From Ignavibacterium sp. (GTDB taxonomy: Bacteria; Zixibacteria; MSB-5A5; GN15; PGXB01), in contig DYGG01000025.1 in assembly GCA_020724775.1 (NCBI GenBank), positions 1 through 46,105 on the forward strand: a stretch of 46,105 bases of DNA, read 5' to 3'. The notes below the pieces were generated by a model. That model was not told the DNA's origin. It did not search any database and saw only the letters and a list, made by a program, of their open reading frames with translations. The translations under genes were made by a program, and so were the position numbers. Below are positions 1 through 8,100 of the stretch, one piece after another; the first letter of the stretch is position 1, and each line of letters begins with the position of its first letter.

Positions 1-188
1 GCCCGTTAATCTTATTTATCCAATACCAAATTTACACAAAAGAATTTACACTACCGAAATTTAACAAAGGCGGTCCTTCGACCTTCGCAATGTCTTCGGG
101 CTGACAATGACGCTATAAAGATTTTTCAACAGACTCGTTTGGACAGATTGACAGCCTGACATGCCGCAAATCGGAATATCCCGAAATC
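1..188. other. Intergenic left edge, no gene seen
   Basis: This stretch lies downstream of the DUF1579-type gene that ends at 189. I see no convincing reading frame, RNA gene or intrinsic terminator in it. It may hold the 3' untranslated end of that gene, or a dispersed intergenic repeat, but one window cannot show copy number. Confidence 0.4.
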
Positions 189-767
189 TTAATTCCTCTT
201 AGTATAGACGGCGGTTGCCGAGAGCAGATAAGTCTTGCCACCGTCCATGGAATGCTCCATTTTCCACTCGAAACGGGTCGGTGTCTCGTTGAATGTCGAA
301 ATACGCGTCAAAAACTCCATCCCCTGATACCGGTCGACACCGGTTAAGGTGAGGATTCCGTCCTTTTTCTCGCCTTCATAGAGCGACACGCAACTGCTGA
401 TATTGTCACTCCAGACCGACTGCCATTTGCCGGTTTCACGATTGAAACATTGCAGACCAAATCCCTTAAAATTCATACCCATGAACTGCCCCTCATAGGT
501 CATCTCCATAACGGAGCCGTCCAGAATACTATCATATCGGCAGACTCCCTTGGTATCTGTGAAAGTGGTGGCAGTGTCCGACATTCTCATTTTCATATCG
601 ACATCCCAGACCCCGATAAGGTAGGCGATTTCTTTCATTTGCGGTGGCGGACCAACCGGGGGAATCTCTTCCGTAGTGGCGGCTTCAGTTTTCTCCTGAG
701 CCAGTACTGGCATTGAGCAAAGAAACAATGCCGCCAGGAAAAACATCAATGCGAATCTCTTTGACAT
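189..767 (-). CDS. Secreted DUF1579-family protein
   Basis: A 192-residue protein starting with a clear signal peptide: basic MSKR, then a hydrophobic stretch to VLAQ, with likely cleavage near residue 24. The mature part carries the beta-rich pattern of DUF1579 proteins, with a conserved IGVWDV near residues 51-56, GxGLQCFN in the middle and a closing WKMEHS segment. The family is of unknown function and is usually exported to the periplasm. The ATG at 767 is preceded by AAGGAG at good spacing, which supports this start. It lies alone, with the selenoprotein terminator between it and the upstream gene, so it probably has its own promoter. The family call comes from sequence pattern and is fairly secure; the biological role is unknown. 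Confidence 0.75.
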   Translation of the reverse strand: MSKRFALMFFLAALFLCSMPVLAQEKTEAATTEEIPPVGPPPQMKEIAYLIGVWDVDMKMRMSDTATTFTDTKGVCRYDSILDGSVMEMTYEGQFMGMNFKGFGLQCFNRETGKWQSVWSDNISSCVSLYEGEKKDGILTLTGVDRYQGMEFLTRISTFNETPTRFEWKMEHSMDGGKTYLLSATAVYTKRN

Positions 768-852
768 GGTGATTCTCCTTCTCTCTGGATTGATAGTTCA
801 AATCTAGATGATGGCTTGGAGATAATTACGAAATTTTGGGCGATGGCGCAAT

Positions 853-884
853 CATAAGAAAACCCGCGCCATTTCGACGCGGGC
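853..884 (-). terminator. Intrinsic terminator after the HesB-like selenoprotein gene
   Basis: On the minus strand a GCCCGCG / CGCGGGT stem with a short loop is followed directly by TTTTCTT. It sits 25 bp after the TAA of the selenoprotein gene, so it ends that single-gene transcript. Confidence 0.75.
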
Positions 885-908
885 ATTCATATCATTTATC
901 TTATTGAT

Positions 909-1229
909 TTAAGAGCACTTACAGTCGCCGCAACCCCCCTCACCAACCGAAATTTTATAGCCGCTGGCACCTTCTATCGTGGTAATATAATCAATACTGA
1001 TTGCCCCCGACTGAGATAGGTACTTATGCAGACCGCCATCTATATAGGCTATCACGCCGTTTGATTCAAGAAGTTCCAGTCCATCTGTCGACTCATCCAG
1101 AGCCAGTCCCAATTGGGGACCGCTTCAGCCGGCGCCCTGAAAAAATATTATAAGTTTCTTATTCCCCACTTCGGGATTGATGAGAACTTTTTTGAGTTCT
1201 TCACTCGCTTTATCGGTAACTACCAGCAT
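909..1229 (-). CDS. HesB/IscA-like selenoprotein (in-frame TGA = Sec35)
   Basis: From the ATG at 1229 the frame reads 34 residues, meets TGA at 1125-1127, then stays open for 71 more residues to the stop at 909, giving 106 residues. Both halves match one HesB/IscA-like domain: N-terminal MLVVTDKASEEL and KKLIIFFQGAG, then U35, then SGPQLGLALDE. Cys is expected at position 35, so TGA stands exactly where the family has its first ligand or redox Cys. A second cluster, CGDCKC, sits at 100-105. An AAAGG lies 8 bp before the ATG, a -35/-10 promoter lies upstream and a terminator downstream, so the locus looks intact rather than decayed. HesB-like selenoproteins are known in other bacteria. Likely role: iron-sulfur or redox chemistry in the cytoplasm (inference). 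An automatic caller would give only a truncated 67-residue protein from a TTG at 1112. No selA, selB or selC is in this window. Confidence 0.85.
1090..1127 (-). promoter_or_regulatory. Candidate bacterial SECIS element at the Sec codon
   Basis: Just 3' of the UGA the transcript can fold GGUCCC/GGGACU around a CAAUU loop (1105-1121). Alternatively it can fold GACU/AGUC (1105-1108 with 1090-1093) around an 11-base loop that starts with GG, about 20 nt after the UGA. Bacterial SECIS hairpins lie inside the coding region in this window and usually carry a G early in the apical loop, so the second fold fits better. Folding was done by eye, so the exact structure is uncertain. Confidence 0.45.
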
Positions 1230-1275
1230 CTTCAAGCCTTTCTGCAAAGGTGTCTAAATACCATTATTTGGAGAA

Positions 1276-1303
1276 ATTATACAACATTCCCAGGTATAAT
1301 CAA
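1276..1303 (-). promoter_or_regulatory. Sigma-70-type promoter of the selenoprotein gene
   Basis: On the minus strand TTGATT (1298-1303) and TATAAT (1276-1281) are separated by 16 bp, with a perfect -10. The predicted start is near 1269, giving a leader of about 40 nt. Confidence 0.65.
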
Positions 1304-1390
1304 CACCTTTTTCCGTACTGTTTTTCGGCAGATAGCCGGCTGAACCTGACGGCAGACTTGCCTGAACACAGAGGTATACACGGCAAAGGT

Positions 1391-1999
1391 TTACGACGCC
1401 TGTCCCTTTCTGATATTCTCTATTGCAGTCCTAAATGTCCCTGCCATTCCCCGCGCGGTCTTCTCCGGTCCGGTCAACTTGAAAAAGAGATTTCCCTCCG
1501 GCGCTTCCAGCACTATCGCCATCATATAATAGTTTTCTTTGGGAATGCTTGGACCGGACATCGGTCCCCCCATCGAAGCATTATATATCCCGGCTAACTC
1601 CACCAGATGCGCTTTCATTCCCTGGACTTCGAACTCCTCCCGCTTGGCTACGGTATGAGGGTCACCGCCGTCAGGAAGCGACATCTGCCCAATCCACCGT
1701 TCAATATTATCACCGATACCGCCGCCGCCGGTACCGAAGAAAAAGAGCGCCACGGTGGCCGAATCTATTTCACCTTCCAGAGGACCGTAACAGTAGTTGG
1801 CTTGACGCATCCCTGTAGGACCAAAGTCTTTCCAGAGCGAAGGCGGGGTAAAGGTGATACCGGCAATTCCGACCGGGGTGCCATCCAGAGCCACTTTTGC
1901 CGCCGCCGTATTCTGGTCGGCGCCGCTTTCGGCTTTCTTGCTCTCGCCAGAACAACCCAGTAGCGCCAGTAGTAGAGTGAACGCAATAAATTTTTTCAT
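1391..1999 (-). CDS. Lipoprotein of unknown function
   Basis: A 202-residue protein with a type II signal peptide: MKK, a hydrophobic run, and lipobox LLGC with Cys16 as the lipidated residue, so it is expected to be membrane-anchored on the outside of the cytoplasmic membrane or in the outer membrane. After a short Ala-rich linker there is one domain with several Gly-rich stretches (FGTGGGGIGDN near residues 88-98) and a C-terminal FRTAIENI. I do not recognise the family. The ATG at 1999 has AGGAAAGGAAA upstream. It is a single gene between the selenoprotein promoter and the YdeI-like gene; the 120-bp space upstream may hold its promoter, but no clear boxes are visible. Confidence 0.7.
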   Translation of the reverse strand: MKKFIAFTLLLALLGCSGESKKAESGADQNTAAAKVALDGTPVGIAGITFTPPSLWKDFGPTGMRQANYCYGPLEGEIDSATVALFFFGTGGGGIGDNIERWIGQMSLPDGGDPHTVAKREEFEVQGMKAHLVELAGIYNASMGGPMSGPSIPKENYYMMAIVLEAPEGNLFFKLTGPEKTARGMAGTFRTAIENIRKGQAS

Positions 2000-2117
2000 C
2001 TTATTTCCTTTCCTGATTTGCGCATCAATTCTAAACCTTTACGAACCGCCGGAAGATGGAGTTTGATAGGATGAAGAGCAAGTATATAATCAGATTGCGG
2101 AGCAGTTCCGATAAAGA

Positions 2118-2696
2118 CTATTTCATTCCAAGTTTGCGACCGTTTGTAAGATATTCCATCGCCTCGGCAATTCTTCGCTGGCGAGTCTTCTCTGTACGCG
2201 CCATACTGACCCAGAGAAGGAACTGGCGCTTGTAGGACGGCGCCAGACTCCGGAAAAACTCTGAGGCTTTCCGGTCGGACTGCAGAACCTTTCTGAAATC
2301 GAGCGGCATCTTAATAATTCTGGGCGCTCTCCGGTCGATTCTTTTCTTGTCTTTTCCGCTCAGGATGTCCTGGAACTGCTTCATACCGGAAGCGGTCATC
2401 TTCCCTTCCGCAATCATTTTCTTGGCACGCTCTATATTAGGAAGCGACCAGCTGCTTTGGCTTCGACGAGGCGAAAACTTCTGTTTATATCTGGCGTCGT
2501 CAATGCGGTGCAAAATGCTGTCGATCCATCCAAAGCAAAGCGCCTCTTCGACGGCATCATTGTACGATACGGTTTTGACGCCGGTATGCTTTTTGAAGAA
2601 TATTATCCAGATTCCGGGCGAGTACTGGTGGTTCTTTTCCAGCCACCGGCGCCACTTGGCGCGGGTGGGAAAATGGAGCGACTTTAACTCTTTCAT
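2118..2696 (-). CDS. YdeI/OmpD-associated family protein
   Basis: A 192-residue cytoplasmic protein with the hallmarks of the YdeI (OmpD-associated) family: N-terminal HFPTRAKWRRWLEKNH, a central EALCFGWIDSIL segment, and SPRRSQSSWS near residues 76-85. Members are often annotated as bacteriocin-protection proteins, but the mechanism is not established. The C-terminal basic segment (SMARTEKTRQRRIAEAMEYL) fits the family's helical end. The ATG directly follows the TGA of the upstream ADP-ribosylglycohydrolase with no gap, so the two are very likely co-transcribed and translationally coupled. Confidence is good for the family, low for the role. Confidence 0.8.
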   Translation of the reverse strand: MKELKSLHFPTRAKWRRWLEKNHQYSPGIWIIFFKKHTGVKTVSYNDAVEEALCFGWIDSILHRIDDARYKQKFSPRRSQSSWSLPNIERAKKMIAEGKMTASGMKQFQDILSGKDKKRIDRRAPRIIKMPLDFRKVLQSDRKASEFFRSLAPSYKRQFLLWVSMARTEKTRQRRIAEAMEYLTNGRKLGMK

Positions 2697-3467
2697 TCAG
2701 CACCCGAACCTTTTCGAGAATTCCCGGCAGATGTCCCAGAGATTCCGGTCAAGTCTTTCCTCAACTGCAGCGATTATATGCCCGGGAACTTCTCCATAAA
2801 ACGCCTGGGCAATTCCTCCGGCAATACAGGCAAGGGTATCGCTGTCCCCGCCCAGGGAGACAGCGTTTCGTATGGCATCCTCAAAGTCAGTCGATTCAAG
2901 AAAGCAGATGATTGCCTGCGGAACAGTACCCTGACAGGATTCGTCAAACTGATAAGCAGGTCTGATTTCTTCCAGCGTCTGCTTTATATTATATCCAAAA
3001 TCGCTTTCGATAAATTCCCGGATTCTTTCTTTGGATTCGCCTTTTCTGGCATAATAAATAGCCGACGCAACCGCCTGGGCGCCCCGAATTCCTTCCGGAT
3101 GATTGTGGGTGACTGATGTAAACTTAGCCGCTTCCTTAAGTACTGTATTCAGGTCGTCAAACGCGCATCCGACCGGGCTGATTCTCATAGCGGCACCATT
3201 ACCCCAACTGTTATAAGGCGCTGGATGCGGAGAGTTTGCCCAGATGTGAAAACCGGCTCCGTAACTGCAATGGGGATAGCGACGGTAATATTCTCGCATG
3301 ACACTACCATATTCCAGTCGGTTCAGGATGGTGTCGGCGAGCGCCACAGTCAGAACGGTATCATCGGTAAAACAACTGCTCAGTGAAAACAAGGGAAATT
3401 CTTTTGTCTTTATACGATTCCACTCGTAGGGAGCGCCGATTATGTCGCCGGCGATGGCACCCAGCAT
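2697..3467 (-). CDS. ADP-ribosylglycohydrolase family protein (DraG-like)
   Basis: A 256-residue protein of the DraG/ARH3 family, which removes ADP-ribose from modified proteins or small molecules using two Mg ions. The metal-binding signatures are visible: N-terminal GAIAGDIIG, the FTDDT motif (residues 33-37) and C-terminal GGDSDTLACIAGGIA. A His-containing VTHNHPEG lies in the middle. The length is near the family norm and the key acidic residues are all present, so it should be active. The substrate cannot be told from the sequence. No ADP-ribosyltransferase is seen next to it; the only tight neighbour is the YdeI-like gene. GAGGG lies upstream of the ATG at 3467, and a candidate promoter lies at 3530-3558. 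Confidence 0.88.
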   Translation of the reverse strand: MLGAIAGDIIGAPYEWNRIKTKEFPLFSLSSCFTDDTVLTVALADTILNRLEYGSVMREYYRRYPHCSYGAGFHIWANSPHPAPYNSWGNGAAMRISPVGCAFDDLNTVLKEAAKFTSVTHNHPEGIRGAQAVASAIYYARKGESKERIREFIESDFGYNIKQTLEEIRPAYQFDESCQGTVPQAIICFLESTDFEDAIRNAVSLGGDSDTLACIAGGIAQAFYGEVPGHIIAAVEERLDRNLWDICREFSKRFGC

Positions 3468-3529
3468 AAAGTATATCCCTCAATAAAGATTCGAAGGTTT
3501 GGGTGTGTACCCTGTGCCAGATAAATCTA

Positions 3530-3558
3530 ATAATAACGGAGAGTTAGAAATTCACCAA
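3530..3558 (-). promoter_or_regulatory. Candidate promoter for the ADP-ribosylglycohydrolase/YdeI pair
   Basis: On the minus strand TTGGTG (3553-3558) and TATTAT (3530-3535) are 17 bp apart, with a predicted start near 3523 and a leader of about 55 nt. The -35 box is a moderate match. Confidence 0.45.
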
Positions 3559-3951
3559 CGAAAAATTTTCTTAATTTCCCAGGAAACAATGTTGAACGGC
3601 TAACTTACTAATCTGATTTTCATTCTTCGGGGTAAAGAATTATTCTCTTCTTGCGCAAATGTCAATTCAGGTCAGAACTGCCACATATATATAATGAACT
3701 CTGCTTTTCTGTCAGAAGTTTTACAACACAATTGGCTTCGCGACGCGACGTCGGGGCGGTCGGCAACGCAGCAGACTCTAACAACTTTCTCTACAGAGTT
3801 TTTGAAACCTGCCCGAAAGGAAGCACCCCTTCAATTTTCGCGCGGCGATAGAGCCCAAAAGCACGCCAGAGAAGTGACATGCTATGGATAAAAGGATCTT
3901 ACTTATAAAGGCCTGCGAGATGCCCGCTCAAACTATTGGCTCTGCCCCAAT
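3559..3951. other. Intergenic stretch without a supported gene
   Basis: Nearly 400 bp between the ADP-ribosylglycohydrolase promoter and the end of the WYL-like regulator. Two plus-strand frames of about 65 codons overlap here (3651-3851 and 3694-3891), but neither has a good ribosome binding site or a recognisable product. A GC-rich patch near 3740-3770 differs from the AT-rich flanks. It could be decayed sequence. Confidence 0.4.
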
Positions 3952-4593
3952 TCAACATGAAAACACTTTTTCTACTTTGTCAAGGGAAACTGCAGTTTCA
4001 ATCCCCTTACCGGTGACCTTCCATCCTTCAGAGAAAAGAAGCGATGGTCTCTCGACTAAAAGAAGGTCGCCGTCCTTGCCATCTGGAGAAAGATTAACCC
4101 CCAGCCTGTCGCCCGACTTTACTGCGGAATGAACAATCAGGGAAGTGAGCAGTCCAGACAAGTCCTGTTTAGAATCGGCTATTACCCTTGATGAAAACGC
4201 CTGCCAGATATCTTCAATACCTTTAAAACTGGCGGAAATGATTCTGTTGGAAATGGTTTCAATGCTCTCCTGATAAAACGAATTGACTCTTCCGGCAAGG
4301 AGTTCCAGGGCAACGAGAATCATCAATCGTTCATCAAGCCTCAAGGATGCTACATTCAAGCGATCTTTATTCAATAATTTGTAACCGTGTATTTCGCGGT
4401 CATAGACTAAAGGGAAGTGGGCAGCAGAAATTACCTGGAGATATCTGTATACGGACCGCTCAGTAATGCCACAGATTCTTTCGATTTCGTCGATTGTGAC
4501 GACACTTCGATGATGCAGGAGATTCAGTATCAACAAGACTTTGGTTAATTTTTCCATATAATTTTGGGAGGGTGAGATGCCCCCTACTCTCAC
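3952..4593 (-). CDS. Helix-turn-helix regulator with WYL-like C-terminus
   Basis: A 213-residue putative DNA-binding protein. Residues 13-70 form a DeoR/HTH_11-type winged helix: LLILNLLHHRSVVTIDEIE, then ICGITERSVYRYLQVI as the recognition helix, then a YKLLN wing. The C-terminal part (about 160-213) resembles a compact WYL domain: RPSLLFSEGWKV, a strand, and VSLDKVEKVF, with the WYL triad itself not conserved. WYL regulators are often ligand- or nucleic-acid-responsive. The GTG at 4593 is preceded by AAGGGG at 9 bp; an internal ATG at 4557 lacks a ribosome binding site. It is 13 bp downstream of a small membrane protein gene and probably shares its transcript. The target is unknown. Confidence 0.65.
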   Translation of the reverse strand: MRVGGISPSQNYMEKLTKVLLILNLLHHRSVVTIDEIERICGITERSVYRYLQVISAAHFPLVYDREIHGYKLLNKDRLNVASLRLDERLMILVALELLAGRVNSFYQESIETISNRIISASFKGIEDIWQAFSSRVIADSKQDLSGLLTSLIVHSAVKSGDRLGVNLSPDGKDGDLLLVERPSLLFSEGWKVTGKGIETAVSLDKVEKVFSC

Positions 4594-4606
4594 CCTCTTA
4601 ATCCCC

Positions 4607-4870
4607 TTAGTAAATCAGTGAAACAATTATCAAAATCATGTCCGCAAGGATTGACGTTTCTTCTCCTCCAGTAGTCGCTCCCGAAGATGACAGGGTGTCG
4701 GAATAAGTGGAGTCCGATGGAGTGACGTTTTGAGAGATAGGGAGAATAGGGATGCCGCCGCCATCATCTGCCATAACAGCGCCGGACTTAAAATTGCCGC
4801 CAACCGGCAAAACAAGGGCAAAGATAAGCAGAAGGAGAATGACAATTGCGCTAAGACGGTAATACCTCAC
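4607..4870 (-). CDS. Small protein with two membrane segments, unknown
   Basis: An 87-residue protein with an N-terminal hydrophobic segment (about residues 7-24, possibly a signal anchor), a Gly/Ser/Thr-rich middle (SGATTGGEE) and a short hydrophobic C-terminal tail (DMILIIVSLIY). No family is recognised. The GTG start is well supported by a perfect GGAGG 8 bp upstream. It is followed after 13 bp by the WYL-like regulator gene and preceded by a weak sigma-54-like sequence. Its place next to the kinase/sigma-54 activator gene suggests a regulatory link, but that is inference only. Confidence 0.5.
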   Translation of the reverse strand: MRYYRLSAIVILLLLIFALVLPVGGNFKSGAVMADDGGGIPILPISQNVTPSDSTYSDTLSSSGATTGGEETSILADMILIIVSLIY

Positions 4871-4909
4871 AAGTTCGACCTCCGGAAAGAATTGGTGTCA
4901 GTTATTGAG

Positions 4910-4934
4910 ACTGCCGAACAAATGAGATGCCATC
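4910..4934 (-). promoter_or_regulatory. Weak sigma-54-like -24/-12 sequence
   Basis: The minus strand reads TGGCAT, five bases, then TTGT, compared with the sigma-54 consensus TGGCAC-N5-TTGC. The -24 GG is present, but the -12 GC is GT. It lies about 50 bp upstream of the GTG at 4870. The gene for a sigma-54-type activator is the next gene upstream. Treat as a lead only. Confidence 0.25.
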
Positions 4935-5129
4935 ACGGGCAATCGGCTCAATTTACTGTATCTAATTGGCTGGCTTGCAATTATGAGACCGCACGGGAGA
5001 CTTGCCCGACTTGAACCGCGCGCTGCGGCTAACCGGTCACCCCCTCATTCTGGACTAAGATACTGAAATATAAGAAGTTGAGTTAACCACTAAAATGGCA
5101 GAATTGTGGTAAGTAGCAAGGTTCTGTGA

Positions 5130-8100
5130 TTACCTTGGCTTCAGCAGGTCATATTTTTTCAGCATTCGACATAGAGTTGACAGAGGAATGTTGAGTTTCC
5201 TCGATACTGCCGATTTGTTCCAATTGTTTTCCGAGAGTAGCCGTTTCAACGTGGATGGGTCAACCGCGCCCTTACCTCGAGCGGTCCCCTCCTGAGGCTG
5301 AAAATTGACAATCTCCTGCGGAAGATGCGTTTTTTCGATGCGGGCGCCGGGATACAGAATGCAGAGACGTTCCACCAGGTTTTTCAACTCTCGAACATTT
5401 CCGGGCCAATTGTAATTCATCAGATAGGGCATGGTGCTATCAGAGATGGCAGGTCTTCTGCCCCGGTTGCACGTGGAAAGACTGAGGAAGTGCTCTATTA
5501 ATAGAGGAATATCATCTTCTCTTTCGCGGAGCGGTGGTATCTGAAGAGTGATGGTATTTATGCGGTAAAAGAGGTCCTCCCGGAACTTACCGGTTTTTAC
5601 CAACTCCTTCATCTCTTTGTTGGTAGCGGCAACATAGCGGATGTCGGTAGAGACCAAGCGGTTGCTGCCAACTTTTTCGAACTCTTGATATTCGATGGCT
5701 CTCAGAATCTTGCTTTGCGCTTCCAGCGGAAGGTCGGCAATCTCATCAAGAAATAGTGTGCCGGTATCAGCCGCGGAAAGTTTTCCTTCTCTTTCATCCA
5801 CACCGGTTGCCACGTTCCTGGCGATGCCAAACAGTTCACTCTCCATTAGAGTCGCCGGGATGGCAGCACAATTCAATTTTATCAACGGTTTTTCGGAGCG
5901 AAAACTCAGGTCGTGAATTAAGTGAGCCAGCAGTTCCTTGCCGGTGCCGCTTTCTCCCAGAATCAAAACTGGGGCGTTGCTTTTGGCGGCTAATTCCAGG
6001 CTGGACAAAAGATCTTTCATCTTGGAATTCCGGGTAATCAGGTGCTGGCCCGCTCCCAGCGTGCTCAAGTCCTGCTTCAGTTGCCTGGCGCTGATATCCT
6101 GAATACGAAATTTCTGTATGGTCTGGTATAGCGATGAGATGAAATTGGCTATCGAATTGATGAACAATATATCCTGGGGTTTGAAAAGCGCCGGGATGGT
6201 ATGATGGTCCAGATAGAGTACTCCCCGGATTTCGCCTTCCGCATGTATCGGAACGCAGATGACCGAAAGAATATTGTTTGCCATTACGCTTTTGAATCCT
6301 TTGGTTCTCTCATCCTGAAGCGCATTCGCGATAATCATCGGTTCTATATTGTGCGCCACTCGGTCGGTTATATGCGACGAAATCTTCCTTACGTCCGCTA
6401 TATCACTTTCGTCAAAATTGACATAGGTTTTCGGGTAGAAATCTTTCTTCTGTTCGTGTCTTACCAGGAATACTCCCCTTTCGGCGCCGGTCTCATCGAC
6501 CGCATATTCAACCAGTTTTGTCAGTGCCAGGTCATAATCCGTGACATTCTTAAGTATTTCCGAAATTCCGCTCAAGACATTGACAATTCTCGCTGAGTCC
6601 TCACGCGTATCCGGTAGGGCATCAATCTGACGAGTAATTTTCTCTTTCATAACTGAGTTCCTTAAGTTATCCGCAATGCTTCGGGCATGTTCATAATATT
6701 CAAGCGCCAGCCTTCTCTTGCCCATCTCGCAATAGAAATCCCCAATCCGCCGGCAGATAAGCGAGGCATGAAAACTGTCATTGGAGTGCAGAAGAATCTT
6801 CAACGCAATCTTCAAGTAGATATGGTTTTTGGAAATGTTCCCGGCGCCGTCATGGAAAGACCTGAGTTCGTTTGCCGCTTGAAATATTGGCACGGGAGAG
6901 CGCTTGAGAAACGGGGGGGAAGTATTATCATCCGGCAGGGCTATCTTGAAGTTTTTTCCTGAAAATGCGGCAAGGATATGAAATAAGCAGACACCGGCGT
7001 AATAATGGCAGTGCAAAGAACGCAACTCGTTCCAATTCTCGAGAAGAATCGAGGGTTCGGCGTCCTCATAGACAACAGCATACAATCGCCGTAGCAGCAG
7101 GGACTCCTGAAGCGATGCTTTATCGGCAATCTGCTCAAAGGATTCAAAGGCATGACCTATACATTGCTCGAACTCGGATTTATCGCCGGTATAGAAAGCA
7201 ATCAATGCCAGGTTAAAATAGATTTTGCCCCAGTTGCGGTCCTTTTCACCCTGGGTATAAAGATAGTAAGCGGAGAAGAGAGATTCCTTTGCCGGCTCTA
7301 ATTCCCCCATTCTTAAGTGCAAATTTCCTTTAAGAAAATAATAGTTCCGGTAAAAACTACTGTTGCCGATAAACCTGGCGCAGGAAAGGTATTTCTGGAG
7401 CCAGAATCTCGCTTTGTTATATTCTGCCAGACGAGCGTAACTGAGCACCAGATTGCTGTAAACGGCCGAAACCGCCGTGCTGCCGCTTCTCCCCTCAGCC
7501 ATGCTAACAGCAAGTTTCCCAAACTTGACAGACTTATTATATTCCGCCTGCTCAAAATATATCATCGAGAGGTTGCCCAAGGGAGCAATCAGGTCTTTCC
7601 GCTCCGACGACTTTTGGAGTAACTTGAGTCCTGCGAGAAAATCCTTCTCTGCATTCTCAAACGCTCCGGATTTCCAATGCCATAAGCCCGATATTACTTT
7701 TAATCTGCCCAGTTCGGGATAGCAGGCAAGCCGCTCTGCGTCCTGCATGAGTTCTTCCAGAATTCGTGGCGCCGAGTCTCGTCGCGTCGTGAATATTTCT
7801 ATTGATGCCAGTTGCCGGTTAAATGCCAACTTTGAGAGGGCATCATCATAGTTGTCCGCGATGGTAATCCCCCGCGTTATGAATCCGCGGGCAGCGGCAT
7901 AGTCGGCTTTTAGAAGACATACATTCACCAAAGTCTTCAGAAGTTGCAATTGACGGGATAAATCACTCTCGGAAAGGCTTAGCCCCCTTTCCAGAACTGA
8001 TTTCGTTTCGTCAATCCGGCCAAGTTCTAACCCCAATGCACTCAACTCCTGAATCAGGTCAAATGATTCCTTATCTGCGGAAATGCTCTTATCCTGCTCT

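Noticed and set aside
909-1112. 67-codon frame starting at a TTG (1112) as the whole gene
   Set aside because: It would begin in the middle of the HesB-like domain, has no ribosome binding site, and ignores the matching upstream half up to ATG 1229.
3651-3891. Two overlapping plus-strand frames as genes
   Set aside because: No ribosome binding site, no recognised product, and an unlike base composition over a short patch.
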